Source of the DNA: Clostridium sp. 1001275B_160808_H3
GTDB lineage: Bacteria > Bacillota > Clostridia > Clostridiales > Clostridiaceae
NCBI RefSeq assembly: GCF_015550425.1
Contig: NZ_JADNAT010000014.1
Coordinates: forward strand, 36,114-100,113
Reading direction: 5' to 3'
Length of the DNA: 64,000 bases
In this document: positions 23,915 to 33,744 of the stretch, one piece after another
Numbering within the stretch: the stretch's first letter is position 1
Layout of the letters: every line of letters begins with the position of its first letter
Made by a program: the position numbers and the translations under genes
The notes under the pieces: model-generated
The model's database searches: none
What the model was told of the DNA's origin: nothing
Seen by the model: the letters and a program-made list of their open reading frames with translations, nothing else

Positions 23915-23969
23915 TTTTAGGTGCGGCTGACAGTAGAGATATGCTCTACTGACCTAGGATTTTATATAT
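23915..23969 (+). promoter_or_regulatory. Attenuator-like leader hairpin before rpsM
   Basis: A two-part stem: CAGTAGAG (23931-23938) pairs with CTCTACTG (23944-23951), stacked on 23915-23922 pairing with 23952-23959 and with an 8-base bulge between on the left. It is followed by TTTTATATATA. It could end transcription prematurely. S4, encoded downstream, represses the alpha operon in E. coli; whether it acts here is unknown. Confidence 0.55.
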
Positions 23970-24028
23970 AAAATACACACATATAATTAAAGTTGTATGC
24001 ATTTCAATATCAGGAGGTGTAAGTTTTA

Positions 24029-24394
24029 ATGGCAAGAATTTCAGGCGTAGACCTACCAAGAGAAAAAAGAGTTGAAATAGGTCTAACATATATATACGGT
24101 ATAGGACTTTCTACTTCACATAAGATTTTAGCAGAAACAGGAGTTAATCCTGACACAAGAGTTAAGGATCTTACAGAAGAAGAAGTAACAAAAATTAGAG
24201 AATACGTAAAGACTTTAACAATTGAAGGTGACTTAAGAAGAGAAGTTGCTTTAAACATTAAAAGATTAGTAGAAATTGGATGTTACAGAGGAATAAGACA
24301 TAGAAAAGGTCTTCCAGTTAGAGGTCAAAAGACTAAGACTAACGCAAGAACTAGAAAAGGTCCAAAGAAAACTATCGCAAATAAGAAGAAGTAG
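24029..24394 (+). CDS. rpsM: 30S ribosomal protein S13
   Basis: Head protein contacting the large subunit, 121 aa. [20 protein letters not shown] and the basic tail [19 protein letters not shown] are diagnostic. AGGAGGTG precedes ATG. Confidence 0.97.
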   Translation: MARISGVDLPREKRVEIGLTYIYGIGLSTSHKILAETGVNPDTRVKDLTEEEVTKIREYVKTLTIEGDLRREVALNIKRLVEIGCYRGIRHRKGLPVRGQKTKTNARTRKGPKKTIANKKK

Positions 24395-24409
24395 TGAGGA
24401 GGGAATTCG

Positions 24410-24802
24410 ATGGCTCAAAAAGTTAAAAAGACTAGAAGAAGAAAAGAAAGAAAGAACGTTGAGCATGGTGCTGCACACATCAAATCAACTTTCAATAACT
24501 CAATAGTTACTTTAACTGATGCGGCAGGAAATGCTCTATCATGGTCAAGCGCAGGAGCTTTAGGCTTCAGAGGATCAAGAAAGAGTACTCCATTCGCAGC
24601 TCAAATGGCAGCAGAAACAGCAGCTAAAGCAGCTATGGAACACGGATTAAAGAGTATAGAAGTATATGTAAAGGGACCAGGAGCTGGAAGAGAAGCAGCT
24701 ATAAGATCTTTACAAGCGGCAGGATTAGAAGTAACTTTAATTAAAGACGTTACTCCAATCCCACACAACGGATGTAGACCACCAAAGAGAAGAAGAGTCT
24801 AG
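24410..24802 (+). CDS. rpsK: 30S ribosomal protein S11
   Basis: Platform protein near the mRNA exit, 130 aa. [20 protein letters not shown] and the C-terminal [16 protein letters not shown] are diagnostic. GAGGAGGG lies upstream, partly in the gap after rpsM. Confidence 0.97.
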   Translation: MAQKVKKTRRRKERKNVEHGAAHIKSTFNNSIVTLTDAAGNALSWSSAGALGFRGSRKSTPFAAQMAAETAAKAAMEHGLKSIEVYVKGPGAGREAAIRSLQAAGLEVTLIKDVTPIPHNGCRPPKRRRV

Positions 24803-24825
24803 TATTCATATAGGAGGTGTAATTA

Positions 24826-25446
24826 ATGGCAAGATATACTGGAGCTACATGTAGATTATGTAGAAGAGAAGGTATGAAATTATTCCTTAAAGGGGATAGA
24901 TGTTATACAGATAAATGTGCTTTTGTTAGAAGAAGTTATGCACCAGGACAACATGGAGCAGCTAAGAAAAAACTATCTAACTATGGCGTACAATTAAGAG
25001 AAAAGCAAAAAGCTAGAAGAATATACGGAGTATTAGAAAGCCAATTCAGAGCTTACTATGAAAAGGCTGATCATATGAAGGGTATCACTGGTGAAAACTT
25101 ACTTAAGTTATTAGAAATGAGATTAGATAACGTTGTTTACAGACTAGGTTATGGTGCTTCAAGAGCTGAAGCTAGACAATTAGTTAATCATGGACATTTC
25201 TTAGTAAATGGTAAGAAAGTTGACATTCCTTCATACAAGGTTTCTGTTAACGATGAAATATTAGTAACAGAAAAGAGCAGAGGAACTGAAAAATTCAAGA
25301 CATTTATTGAAAATCCAAAGACATTACCAAAGTGGTTAGAAGCAAATGTTGAAAATTATTCAGGTAAAATAGTTGCTGAGCCATCAAGAGAAGATATTGA
25401 CGTTCCAGTTAATGAAACTCTTATCGTTGAGTTATACAGCAAGTAA
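24826..25446 (+). CDS. rpsD: 30S ribosomal protein S4
   Basis: Primary 16S rRNA-binding protein, 206 aa. The N-terminus carries C9, C12, C26 and C31, a zinc-binding form. An S4 RNA-binding domain covers [28 protein letters not shown] precedes ATG. Here rpsD is inside the alpha operon, unlike in B. subtilis where it stands alone. Confidence 0.97.
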   Translation: MARYTGATCRLCRREGMKLFLKGDRCYTDKCAFVRRSYAPGQHGAAKKKLSNYGVQLREKQKARRIYGVLESQFRAYYEKADHMKGITGENLLKLLEMRLDNVVYRLGYGASRAEARQLVNHGHFLVNGKKVDIPSYKVSVNDEILVTEKSRGTEKFKTFIENPKTLPKWLEANVENYSGKIVAEPSREDIDVPVNETLIVELYSK

Positions 25447-25454
25447 TAGTTTAG

Positions 25455-25491
25455 TATTTGTATTGTTAAGATTTTTCTTACAATACAAATA
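25455..25491 (+). promoter_or_regulatory. Hairpin in the rpsD-rpoA gap
   Basis: A 15-bp stem with one bulged T (25455-25470 with 25477-25491) around a 6-base loop. It is AT-rich and lacks a U-tract after the stem. It may be a processing or stability element that sets rpoA expression relative to the ribosomal genes. Confidence 0.45.
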
Positions 25492-25548
25492 TATAAGCAG
25501 TTGCCCTCAGAATAATGTTGCCATTTAAAATATAAGGAGGGTTTGTGC

Positions 25549-26496
25549 ATGTTAGAAATCGAAAAGCCAATAATAGAATGTATAGAAGCAAATGAAAATG
25601 GTACTTATGGTAAATATGTAGTTGAACCATTGGAAAGAGGATATGGTATAACTCTTGGAAATGCTTTAAGAAGAATACTTTTATCATCACTTCCAGGTGC
25701 AGCTCCAACTTCAGTAAAGATAGATGGAGTACTACATGAATTTTCAACTGTACAAGGTGTTAAAGAAGATGTTACAGAAATAATCTTAAACATTAAATCT
25801 TTAGCATTAATTATGAATGGTGAAGGTCCAAAGACAATATATATAGATGCTCAAGGACCAGGAGTAGTTACAGGTGCAGATATTAAAACTGATGGAGATG
25901 TTGAAGTTGTAAGCAAGGATCTTCATATTGCTACATTAGATGATAATGCAAAGTTATATATGGAGATTACAGTTAATAGAGGAAGAGGATATGTTACTCA
26001 AAATAAAAATAAGAGTGAAGACCTTCCATTATCAGCTATAGCTGTTGACTCAATTTATACACCAGTAAAAAGAGTTAATTTTACTGTTGAAAATACAAGA
26101 GTTGGTCAAATTACTGACTACGATAAATTAACTTTAGAAATCTGGACTAATGGAACTATAAAGATTGATGAAGCTATAAGCTTATCAGCAAAAATACTTA
26201 TAGAACATTTCAAATTATTTATGTCATTAGGAGATAGTACTAATGATGTAGAGATTATGATAGAAAAAGAAGAAGATAAAAAAGAGAAAGTACTAGAAAT
26301 GACTGTAGAAGAGCTAGATTTATCAGTTAGATCATATAACTGTTTAAAGAGAGCTGGAATAAATACAGTTCAAGAACTTGCTGGAAAATCAATGGATGAT
26401 ATGATGAAGGTAAGAAATCTAGGAAAGAAATCTTTAGAGGAAGTCGAAAGAAAGCTTAAGGAATTAGGCTTAGGATTAAGACTAAACGATGAGTAA
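25549..26496 (+). CDS. rpoA: RNA polymerase alpha subunit
   Basis: Assembly scaffold of RNA polymerase, 315 aa. The N-terminal dimerisation domain has [20 protein letters not shown]; the C-terminal domain that binds UP elements and activators ends [20 protein letters not shown]. The start ATG 25549 ([10 protein letters not shown]) has AAGGAGG at 8 bases; a TTG at 25543 is rejected. Confidence 0.97.
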   Translation: MLEIEKPIIECIEANENGTYGKYVVEPLERGYGITLGNALRRILLSSLPGAAPTSVKIDGVLHEFSTVQGVKEDVTEIILNIKSLALIMNGEGPKTIYIDAQGPGVVTGADIKTDGDVEVVSKDLHIATLDDNAKLYMEITVNRGRGYVTQNKNKSEDLPLSAIAVDSIYTPVKRVNFTVENTRVGQITDYDKLTLEIWTNGTIKIDEAISLSAKILIEHFKLFMSLGDSTNDVEIMIEKEEDKKEKVLEMTVEELDLSVRSYNCLKRAGINTVQELAGKSMDDMMKVRNLGKKSLEEVERKLKELGLGLRLNDE

Positions 26497-26510
26497 GGAG
26501 GTAAATCCAC

Positions 26511-26852
26511 ATGGCAGGTTATCGTAAATTAGGTCGTCCTACTGACCAAAGAAGAGCTATGCTAAGAAGCCTTGTTACAAGCTTTTTAAAGCATGGTAAA
26601 ATAGAAACAACTGAAACAAGAGCAAAAGAAACAAGAAAATTAGCTGAAAAGATGATCACTTTAGCAAAAAGAGGTGACCTTCACGCTAGAAGACAAGTTT
26701 TAGCTTTTGTAAATGAAGAAGAAGTAGTTCAAAACCTATTTGACAATGTTGCTCCAAAGTACGCAGAAAGAAATGGTGGATACACTAGAATGTACAAAAA
26801 GGGTCCAAGAAGAGGGGACGGAGCAGAAGTTGTTATACTTGAATTAGTATAA
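26511..26852 (+). CDS. rplQ: 50S ribosomal protein L17
   Basis: Exit-site large-subunit protein, 113 aa. [20 protein letters not shown] and [19 protein letters not shown] are diagnostic. AAGGAGGT precedes ATG. Last gene of the alpha operon, followed by a terminator. Confidence 0.97.
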   Translation: MAGYRKLGRPTDQRRAMLRSLVTSFLKHGKIETTETRAKETRKLAEKMITLAKRGDLHARRQVLAFVNEEEVVQNLFDNVAPKYAERNGGYTRMYKKGPRRGDGAEVVILELV

Positions 26853-26858
26853 TATACA

Positions 26859-26891
26859 GGGGATTAAGTTAATAACTTAGTCCCCATTTTT
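26859..26891 (+). terminator. Intrinsic terminator of the alpha operon
   Basis: GGGGATTAAG pairs with CTTAGTCCCC (one G-U pair) in a hairpin at 26859-26885, followed by ATTTTT. Confidence 0.88.
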
Positions 26892-26944
26892 ACATATTCA
26901 AATTTAAATATTATATAAGATCTTATAAATTTATTATAAAGTAA

Positions 26945-26972
26945 TTGTAATTAAGCAAATGTATATTATAAT
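26945..26972 (+). promoter_or_regulatory. Probable promoter of the ECF transporter operon
   Basis: TTGTAA (26945-26950), a 16-base spacer and TATAAT (26967-26972), about 95 bases before ecfA1. Confidence 0.45.
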
Positions 26973-27026
26973 ATTCTTATGTTAAATGTATATACACTAA
27001 TAAGTTTTTATATAATATTTAAGATA

Positions 27027-27050
27027 TAAGTTAAGCGATAAGTTAAGCGA
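27027..27050 (+). repeat. 12-bp tandem direct repeat before ecfA1
   Basis: TAAGTTAAGCGA occurs twice in direct succession (27027-27038, 27039-27050), ending just before the AAAGGAGG ribosome binding site. It may be a simple slippage duplication or a protein-binding site. Confidence 0.7.
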
Positions 27051-27067
27051 TAAAAGGAGGGCTATAT

Positions 27068-27913
27068 ATGAAAGAAACAATGATTAAATGTAATGATGTA
27101 TCTTTTAAATATAGAGCACATGAGGGAGAAGAGGAAAGATACGCTGTAAATGGCGTTAGTTTTGAAGTTGAAAAGGGTGAATTCTTAGTAGTTTTAGGTC
27201 ATAATGGATCAGGGAAATCTACTATAGCTAAGCATATGAATGCGTTACTTATGCCTTCTGAAGGCACTGTAATTGTAGATAGTTTAGATACATCGGATCC
27301 TAATAATTTATGGAAAATAAGAGCAAAGGCTGGAATGGTTTTTCAAAATCCTGATAACCAGTTAGTAGCAACTATAGTTGAAGAAGATGTTGCTTTTGGA
27401 CCCGAAAATCTAGGTGTTCCTCCAGAAGAAATAAGAAAAAGAGTAGATGAAAGTTTAAAAAAAGTTGGAATGTATGAATATAGAAGACATGCACCTCATT
27501 TGCTTTCAGGTGGACAAAAGCAAAGAATTGCGATAGCTGGAATTTTAGCTATGAAGCCAGAATGCATAATTTTTGATGAGCCTACTGCAATGTTAGATCC
27601 TTCAGGAAGAAGAGAAGTATTAAATAATATTAAAGAAATAAACGAGAAATATGGGATTACTATAGTTCTTATAACTCATTATATGGATGAAGCAGCACAG
27701 GCAGATAGGGTACTTGTTATGGATGATGGAAAGATAATTTTGGAGGGAAAACCAAGAGAAGTGTTTTCTAATGTAAAGCAAATGAAGGACATCGGTTTAG
27801 ATGTTCCTCAAGTTACTGAACTTTGTTATGAATTAAAGAATAACGGTATAAATATAGATACAAATATTTTAAATGTAGATGAAATGGTGGATGCGTTATG
27901 TCAATTAAAATAG
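27068..27913 (+). CDS. ecfA1: Energy-coupling factor transporter ATPase EcfA1
   Basis: One of two ATPases that drive energy-coupling factor vitamin and metal transporters; 281 aa. Walker [11 protein letters not shown]-loop VFQNPDNQ, signature LSGGQKQR, Walker B IIFDEPT and switch His in ITHYMDEA are present. It overlaps ecfA2 by 16 bases. The substrate-binding S components are encoded elsewhere, so this is a shared (group II) module. The location after rplQ is conserved in Firmicutes. Confidence 0.95.
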   Translation: MKETMIKCNDVSFKYRAHEGEEERYAVNGVSFEVEKGEFLVVLGHNGSGKSTIAKHMNALLMPSEGTVIVDSLDTSDPNNLWKIRAKAGMVFQNPDNQLVATIVEEDVAFGPENLGVPPEEIRKRVDESLKKVGMYEYRRHAPHLLSGGQKQRIAIAGILAMKPECIIFDEPTAMLDPSGRREVLNNIKEINEKYGITIVLITHYMDEAAQADRVLVMDDGKIILEGKPREVFSNVKQMKDIGLDVPQVTELCYELKNNGINIDTNILNVDEMVDALCQLK

Positions 27914-28758
27914 AGAACTTAGTACATGTATATATGCCAAAGTCCCCTTTTGAAAAAGTGGCTTTAAATAATGTTAATATAGAGATAAATGAAGGTGAAT
28001 TTGTTGCACTTATTGGTCATACGGGATCGGGCAAATCAACGTTAATTCAACATATGAATGGATTGCTTAAGCCCACATCAGGAAGAATAATAGTTGATGG
28101 GGAAGACATTACAAAGGAAGGTGTAAGGCTTACTGATATTAGAAAAAAGGTAGGGTTAGTATTCCAATATCCAGAATATCAATTATTTGAAGAAACTATA
28201 GAAAAAGATATAGAATTTGGGCCAAGAAATCTAGGTTTATCCGATGAAGAGATAACAAAAAGAGTAAAAAGGTCTATGGAAATGGTGGGGCTTGATTATG
28301 ATACTTATAGAAATAAGTCTCCATTTGATTTAAGTGGAGGGCAGAAGAGAAGAGTAGCGATAGCAGGTGTAATTGCTATGGAACCTAAAGTCCTTATATT
28401 AGATGAGCCAACAGCAGGTTTAGATCCAAAAGGTAGAGATGATATTCTAAATCAAATAAAGATATTACATGATGAATATAAAATGACTATAATATTAGTT
28501 AGCCATAGCATGGAGGATGTAGGTAAGCTTGCTGAAAGAATAATAGTTATGAATAAGGGAGCGGTAGCTTTAGAAGGAGCACCGGCTAAAGTATTTAAGG
28601 AAGTTGAAACATTAGAAAATATAGGTCTTGCAGTTCCACAAGTAACTTACCTTATGCGAGAATTAAAAAGAAGAGGATTTAATGTTTCAGATGAAGTTTA
28701 TACTATAGAGCAAGGAAAAGAAGAGCTATTAAGAATATTAAAGGAAGTTAAGAGCTAG
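27898..28758 (+). CDS. ecfA2: Energy-coupling factor transporter ATPase EcfA2
   Basis: Second ATPase of the ECF module, 286 aa, pairing with EcfA1 as a heterodimer. Walker [27 protein letters not shown], signature DLSGGQKRR and Walker B LILDEPT. The ATG lies inside the ecfA1 3' end (16-base overlap), implying coupled translation. Confidence 0.95.
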   Translation: MSIKIENLVHVYMPKSPFEKVALNNVNIEINEGEFVALIGHTGSGKSTLIQHMNGLLKPTSGRIIVDGEDITKEGVRLTDIRKKVGLVFQYPEYQLFEETIEKDIEFGPRNLGLSDEEITKRVKRSMEMVGLDYDTYRNKSPFDLSGGQKRRVAIAGVIAMEPKVLILDEPTAGLDPKGRDDILNQIKILHDEYKMTIILVSHSMEDVGKLAERIIVMNKGAVALEGAPAKVFKEVETLENIGLAVPQVTYLMRELKRRGFNVSDEVYTIEQGKEELLRILKEVKS

Positions 28759-28769
28759 GGGGAGCAAAA

Positions 28770-29573
28770 ATGATAAAAGATATAACTATAGGTCAATACA
28801 TACCAGGTGAAACTTTTGTTCATAAGTTAGATCCTAGAACAAAGATACTATTATCAATATTATTTATTATATCCTTATTTGTCGTAGATAAGTTTATTGG
28901 ATATATATTAATTGTTGGGTTTTTAGCATTAACAGTATATATTGCTAAATTGCCACCTAGATATTTATATAAGGGATTAAAGCCTGTATTTTTTCTTATA
29001 ATATTTACTGCGGTTTTAAATATTTTTATGATTAAGGGAACAGCAGATACACTAATATTTGAGCTAGGATTTTTGAAAGTATATGAAGAAGGATTAAGAA
29101 CAGCTGCATTTATGGCATTAAGACTTATCTTCTTAATAATGGGTACATCTGTACTGACATTAACAACATCACCAATCGAACTAACAGATGGTATAGAAAG
29201 ACTATTAAGGCCAATTGGTAAAGAAATAGCTCATGAACTTGCAATGATGATGACGATAGCATTAAGATTTATACCAACATTAATGGATGAAACAGATAAA
29301 ATAATGATGGCACAAAAAGCAAGAGGAGCGGATTTTGAAACTGGCGGAATAATTCAAAAGGCAAAAAGTCTGATACCATTATTAGTACCACTATTTATTA
29401 GTTCATTTAGAAGAGCTGATGAACTTGCAATGGCAATGGAAGCTAGAGCTTATAGAGGTGGCAATGGAAGAACAAGAATGAAACAGCTGAAATTTACAAA
29501 TAGAGATGCTATAGCATTTGCTGTATTTTCTATTTTATTTGTAGGAAGTTTATTGGTTAGATTTGCTATTTAA
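28770..29573 (+). CDS. ecfT: Energy-coupling factor transporter transmembrane protein EcfT
   Basis: Membrane scaffold that couples the ATPases to substrate-binding S components; 267 aa with several hydrophobic segments in residues 25-125 and one near the C-terminus (residues 245-265). The cytoplasmic coupling helices carry the family motifs MAQKARGAD and AMEARAYRG. GGGGGAG lies 6 bases before ATG. Completes the ECF operon. Confidence 0.94.
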   Translation: MIKDITIGQYIPGETFVHKLDPRTKILLSILFIISLFVVDKFIGYILIVGFLALTVYIAKLPPRYLYKGLKPVFFLIIFTAVLNIFMIKGTADTLIFELGFLKVYEEGLRTAAFMALRLIFLIMGTSVLTLTTSPIELTDGIERLLRPIGKEIAHELAMMMTIALRFIPTLMDETDKIMMAQKARGADFETGGIIQKAKSLIPLLVPLFISSFRRADELAMAMEARAYRGGNGRTRMKQLKFTNRDAIAFAVFSILFVGSLLVRFAI

Positions 29574-29600
29574 GTAATATGAGCAAAGGTGATTAAAAAT

Positions 29601-30335
29601 ATGAGAAATATTAAACTAACTTTAGAATATGATGGAACAAATTATTTAGGATGGCAAAAGCAAAAGATAGGAGCAACAATTCAAGAAACATTAGAAGAGG
29701 CTATTAGCCTCTTAACTAATGAAGCGGTTGAGGTTATCGGAAGTTCAAGAACAGATGCTGGAGTTCACGCAAGAGGATTTGTAGCTAATTTTAAAACCAA
29801 TAGTAAAATACCATCAGAAAAATTTAGAGAAGCTATTAATTATAGATTACCTAATGATATAGTAATTTTAAAATCTGAGGAAGTAGAAGAAGATTTTCAT
29901 TCAAGATATAGTGCAAAAGGGAAGACTTATTCTTATTCTATATTAAATAGAGATGTTAATTCTGCAATAGGAAAAGATTATGTGTATCATGTAAAGCGTA
30001 AATTAGATATAGGAGATATGAAAGAATCATGTAAATACTTTATAGGAACTAAAGATTTTATGGCATTTAAGAGTAGTGGAAGTTCGGTAAAGACAACTGT
30101 AAGAACAATATCAGATTTACATATAGATGTACAAAATGACGTAATAAAAATTTATGTTACTGGTGATGGCTTTTTATATAATATGGTAAGAATAATAGTT
30201 GGAACATTAATAATGGTGGGATCTAATAAAATTGATCCAATAGAAGTGCAAAATATAATACACAGTAAAGATAGAAAAAAAGCCGGAATATGTGTCCCAG
30301 CAACTGGCTTAGTATTAGAAAAAGTTTATTATTAG
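29601..30335 (+). CDS. truA: tRNA pseudouridine(38-40) synthase
   Basis: Modifies uridines 38-40 in the tRNA anticodon arm; 244 aa. The catalytic Asp is in [31 protein letters not shown] is the N-terminal signature. I place the start at ATG 29601 with AAAGGTGAT about 7 bases before; an in-frame GTG at 29589 overlaps that site. Last gene before the rplM promoter. Confidence 0.94.
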   Translation: MRNIKLTLEYDGTNYLGWQKQKIGATIQETLEEAISLLTNEAVEVIGSSRTDAGVHARGFVANFKTNSKIPSEKFREAINYRLPNDIVILKSEEVEEDFHSRYSAKGKTYSYSILNRDVNSAIGKDYVYHVKRKLDIGDMKESCKYFIGTKDFMAFKSSGSSVKTTVRTISDLHIDVQNDVIKIYVTGDGFLYNMVRIIVGTLIMVGSNKIDPIEVQNIIHSKDRKKAGICVPATGLVLEKVYY

Positions 30336-30349
30336 AATATAACAATGAT

Positions 30350-30410
30350 TTTAAATAATTAGTTTAAATAATTAGTTTAAATAATTAATTAAAATAATTA
30401 CTTAAAATAG
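30350..30410 (+). repeat. 13-bp tandem repeats abutting the rplM promoter
   Basis: TTTAAATAATTAG is repeated in tandem: perfect at 30350-30362 and 30363-30375, then one- and two-base variants at 30376-30388 and 30389-30401, and a partial fifth copy to 30410. The array ends directly at the -35 box, the position of an UP element. Confidence 0.8.
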
Positions 30411-30439
30411 TTGACACGCCCGTAAGCGTGTATTATAAT
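30411..30439 (+). promoter_or_regulatory. Consensus sigma-A promoter of rplM-rpsI
   Basis: TTGACA (30411-30416), exactly 17 bases, TATAAT (30434-30439): a perfect consensus promoter. The spacer and the end of the -35 box contain an inverted repeat, ACACGC (30414-30419) and GCGTGT (30426-30431). Confidence 0.88.
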
Positions 30440-30469
30440 AATGTATGTTTGTTAGAATAATTTATGTAT

Positions 30470-30492
30470 ATAAGATCCACTAGCCCCGGGTC
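30470..30492 (+). promoter_or_regulatory. L13-type leader hairpin
   Basis: AGATCC pairs with GGGTCT (one G-U pair) around a short C-rich loop, between the rplM promoter and the gene. Structured L13 leaders are known in Firmicutes and thought to be autoregulatory; membership here is inferred from position only. Confidence 0.4.
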
Positions 30493-30552
30493 TTGACATA
30501 AAAGCAGTACTTAATAAGTAAAGCACAAATGTAAGTTCAGGGAGGGAAAAAC

Positions 30553-30987
30553 ATGAAATCATACATTGCTAAAGCACAAGAAGTTGAAAGAAAATGGTAT
30601 GTTGTTGACGCTGCTGGAAAGCCACTAGGAAGAGTTGCTAGCCAAGTTGCATCAATTTTAAGAGGAAAAAATAAACCAACATTTACACCAAATGTTGACT
30701 GTGGAGATTTCGTTATCGTAATCAATGCAGAAAAGGTTGTTTTAACTGGTAAGAAGTTAGATCAAAAATTAATGAGAAAGCACAGCTTATATCCAGGTGG
30801 ATTAAAAGAGACTCCATACAGAGAAGTATTAGCAAAGAAGCCTGAATTCGCTTTCGAAGAAGCTGTAAGAAGAATGCTTCCAACAGGAGTTTTAGGAAGA
30901 AAAATGCTTAAGAAGCTAAAAGTATATAGAGGTACTGAGCACGGACATGATGCTCAAAAACCAGAAGTACTTGAATTAAAGTACTAA
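30553..30987 (+). CDS. rplM: 50S ribosomal protein L13
   Basis: Early-assembly large-subunit protein, 144 aa. [20 protein letters not shown] and [19 protein letters not shown] are diagnostic. GGGAGGG precedes ATG. Paired with rpsI as in nearly all bacteria. Confidence 0.97.
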   Translation: MKSYIAKAQEVERKWYVVDAAGKPLGRVASQVASILRGKNKPTFTPNVDCGDFVIVINAEKVVLTGKKLDQKLMRKHSLYPGGLKETPYREVLAKKPEFAFEEAVRRMLPTGVLGRKMLKKLKVYRGTEHGHDAQKPEVLELKY

Positions 30988-31013
30988 TACGCGCTCGGGA
31001 GGAGGAATAAAAA

Positions 31014-31406
31014 ATGGCAAAAGTTCAATACATGGGTACTGGAAGAAGAAAAAAATCAATCGCAAGAGTTAGACTTGTACCAGGAAACGGTAAAGTAGTT
31101 ATAAATAATAGAGAAATAGAAAACTATTTCGGTTTAGAAACTTTAAGAATGATAGTTAACCAACCATTAGTTTTAACTGGAACTAAGGATAGATTTGACG
31201 TTTTAGTTAACGTTCACGGTGGTGGATTCACAGGTCAAGCTGGAGCTATCAGACACGGAATAACTAGAGCTTTAGTAAAAGCTGACGAAAACTTAAAGCC
31301 AGAATTAAAGAAGGCAGGTTTCGTAACTAGAGATCCAAGAATGAAAGAAAGAAAGAAATACGGTCTTAAAAAGGCAAGAAGAGCTCCACAATTCTCAAAG
31401 AGATAA
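31014..31406 (+). CDS. rpsI: 30S ribosomal protein S9
   Basis: Head protein whose C-terminal tail touches P-site tRNA; 130 aa, ending [12 protein letters not shown], the conserved basic tail. N-terminal [25 protein letters not shown] precedes ATG. A strong terminator follows. Confidence 0.97.
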   Translation: MAKVQYMGTGRRKKSIARVRLVPGNGKVVINNREIENYFGLETLRMIVNQPLVLTGTKDRFDVLVNVHGGGFTGQAGAIRHGITRALVKADENLKPELKKAGFVTRDPRMKERKKYGLKKARRAPQFSKR

Positions 31407-31421
31407 TATATGGAACTTCAA

Positions 31422-31460
31422 AAATCCCACAAACCTTATGGTTGTGGGATTTATTTTTTT
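31422..31460 (+). terminator. Intrinsic terminator of rplM-rpsI
   Basis: AAATCCCACAA pairs with TTGTGGGATTT (31422-31452, plus two inner pairs across a one-base bulge), followed by ATTTTTTTT. Confidence 0.92.
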
Positions 31461-31522
31461 TATTTTAATTTATAATAGTGTTAAACTTTTGAAGCTAGAA
31501 AGAGTGAGAATTATAGGGATAG

Positions 31523-31810
31523 AAACTATATGAGACAATATCAGAAGAGATTCTTTTTATATATGAAAAAGATAGTGAAATGAATATATGCATTTTTACT
31601 GTTATTCCAAAAGAAATGTAAGAAAAATTAACAGAAGATGTTAGAACCAAGTTTGTTCATATAGGATGCAAGTAGCGAAAGGTTTATACAAATAGGAGAA
31701 ATGTTAGTAAGAATTTTTACAGTTTATTGTTATAGCAAATGAAAAGAAAAAGGTGCTTTGGAGAGCTTAATTGGCTTATAGAGCATAGTGGTAATTGGAA
31801 ATATAGATAA
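31523..31810 (+). pseudogene. Possible decayed coding sequence
   Basis: The 590-base gap between rpsI and the Na/Pi cotransporter has no intact gene. One forward frame from 31523 to the stop at 31808 reads as protein-like sequence (for example ISEEILFIYEKDSEMNICIF and CFGELNWLIEHSGNWKY) but is broken by stops at 31619, 31673 and 31733. That is fewer stops than expected in DNA this AT-rich. No family is recognised. It may be a gene remnant or coincidence. Confidence 0.25.
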
Positions 31811-31999
31811 TATAAGCTAGAGATTAACTTCAGCTAATATATCTTAAAAACATAAAAGTTCAAATTAAGAATATAAAAACTAAATAAAGTAAGTTTTACT
31901 ATATTAAAATCATGTTAAAAATATATTTAATTACTTAACAAATGTAAAAAAATATTGTAAACTAAAAATGTAAAAATAATGTTGAAAAGGAGAATAACT

Positions 32000-33616
32000 T
32001 TGGAATCATTAAAGGTTATTATACAGTTACTTGGCGGACTAGGTCTATTTATTTATGGTATGAAAATAATGGGAGACGGCTTAGAAAATGCTGCTGGTGA
32101 TGGATTAAAGTCAATTCTTGAAAAAGTAACTAAAAATCCAATTATAGCTGTTATAGTGGGAGCAATAGTTACAGCAGTAATACAAAGTAGTAGCGCTACA
32201 ACTGTAATGGTAGTTGGATTTGTAAATGCAGGGCTAATGAATTTAGCTCAAGCGGCAGGGATTATAATGGGTGCCAATATAGGTACTACAATTACTGCAC
32301 AATTAGTTGCATTTAAATTAGATCAGATTGCTCCATTATTTGTTTTTGTAGGGGCGTTTATGGTTATGTTTGCTATGGGTAAAAAGAGAAAAGACATAGG
32401 TAACATAATATTAGGTTTCGGTATACTATTTGTTGGAATGGGGCAAATGAGTGCTGCAATGAAACCTTTAACTGCTTCACCTATTTTCAATAATATCTTA
32501 TCAACAGTAGGAGATAAGTGGTATTTAGGAATTATAGCAGGAGCAGTTATAACAGCTATTCTACAAAGTTCATCAGCAACTACAGGGATTTTAGTAGCTT
32601 TAGCAACTGCAGGAGCAATTAATATATATGATGCCCTTCCTATAGTATTTGGATGTAATATAGGCACATGTATTACTGCAATGCTTGCATCAGTTGGTAC
32701 AAATAAGACTGCACATAAAGCTGCAATTTTACATTTAATATTTAATTTAGGCGGTACGTTAATATTTATACCGGTGTTAATTAGTGGTATTTTAGGTGAT
32801 GTAGTATCAACTATAAGCCCAGAAGATGTTAGTAGACAAATTGCTAATGCTCATACAGTCTTTAATATAGTAAATACTGCAATAATGCTACCTTTAACTG
32901 GCATATTGATTAAAACTGTAAATAGAATTATTCCAGGAGATGATGAAGAGGATAAACCAGGACCAAAGTATATAGATGATAGATTATTAGAAACTCCTGT
33001 TATAGCAGCAGGACAAGTTGCTAAAGAAACATTAAGAATGGCTAAGAAAGCTAAGAAAGGATTAGCTTTAGCATTAGAAGCTTTTGAAAAAAATGATGAA
33101 AAGCTAATTAAAAAAGTTTATGACAATGAAGTTATTATAAATACATTAAATGAAGCTATCACAAATTATTTAGTTAAGCTTTCTAAATGTGACTTATCTG
33201 ATAAAGAGCTAAGTATAGTAGCGGCAACATTCCATGTTATAAATGATATAGAAAGAATAGGTGATCATGCTGAAAATATAGCAGATTTAACATCACAAAA
33301 AATTTCTAAAAAACTTGAATATAGTAATCAAGCATTAGAACAAATAAATAATATGTATAATAAAACTAATGAGGCTTTACAAGTAGCTATAGATAGCTAT
33401 GCAAAAAAGGATGTAGAAAAGGCTAAAAGTATTGAAGACATAGAATCAGAAGTTGATAGATTACAAAAGAAATATAGAGAACTTCATATAAAGAGACTTT
33501 ATGATGGAACTTGTAATGCATATGCAGGAGCTATATTCTTAGATTTATTAAGTAATTTAGAAAGAATTTCAGACCATTCAACAAACATAGCAGAAAGTGT
33601 TATAGAAAATAGCTAA
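32000..33616 (+). CDS. Na/Pi cotransporter family protein with PhoU-like domain
   Basis: Sodium-phosphate cotransporter of the NptA/PNaS type, 538 aa. Two repeated membrane units each carry the motif QSSSATT (near residues 61 and 184). The C-terminal third (about residues 330-535) is a helical PhoU-like domain. I choose TTG 32000 (MESLKVIIQLLGGLGLF) with AGGAGA 6 bases upstream; an ATG at 31979 precedes that site. Single gene with its own terminator. Probable role is phosphate uptake or export; the direction is not shown by sequence. Confidence 0.9.
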   Translation: MESLKVIIQLLGGLGLFIYGMKIMGDGLENAAGDGLKSILEKVTKNPIIAVIVGAIVTAVIQSSSATTVMVVGFVNAGLMNLAQAAGIIMGANIGTTITAQLVAFKLDQIAPLFVFVGAFMVMFAMGKKRKDIGNIILGFGILFVGMGQMSAAMKPLTASPIFNNILSTVGDKWYLGIIAGAVITAILQSSSATTGILVALATAGAINIYDALPIVFGCNIGTCITAMLASVGTNKTAHKAAILHLIFNLGGTLIFIPVLISGILGDVVSTISPEDVSRQIANAHTVFNIVNTAIMLPLTGILIKTVNRIIPGDDEEDKPGPKYIDDRLLETPVIAAGQVAKETLRMAKKAKKGLALALEAFEKNDEKLIKKVYDNEVIINTLNEAITNYLVKLSKCDLSDKELSIVAATFHVINDIERIGDHAENIADLTSQKISKKLEYSNQALEQINNMYNKTNEALQVAIDSYAKKDVEKAKSIEDIESEVDRLQKKYRELHIKRLYDGTCNAYAGAIFLDLLSNLERISDHSTNIAESVIENS

Positions 33617-33624
33617 AAATATAA

Positions 33625-33673
33625 AAATCTCTAGTATAGGATATTAAATCCTAATACTGGGGATTTTTTTATT
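33625..33673 (+). terminator. Terminator after the Na/Pi cotransporter
   Basis: A hairpin of about 18 pairs with two G-U pairs and one bulge (33625-33666), followed by a run of seven T. Confidence 0.85.
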
Positions 33674-33744
33674 AGAAAGAAAAATCAATAATATGGACAT
33701 AATATTTTTACAAGTACTTTTATAAATATTATGGAGGCAAACAA

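Noticed and set aside
33698..33705. CATAATAT upstream of cwlD as a sporulation sigma-E -10 element
   Set aside because: The sequence resembles the sigma-E -10, but I found no convincing -35 at the right distance, and such strings are common in AT-rich DNA.
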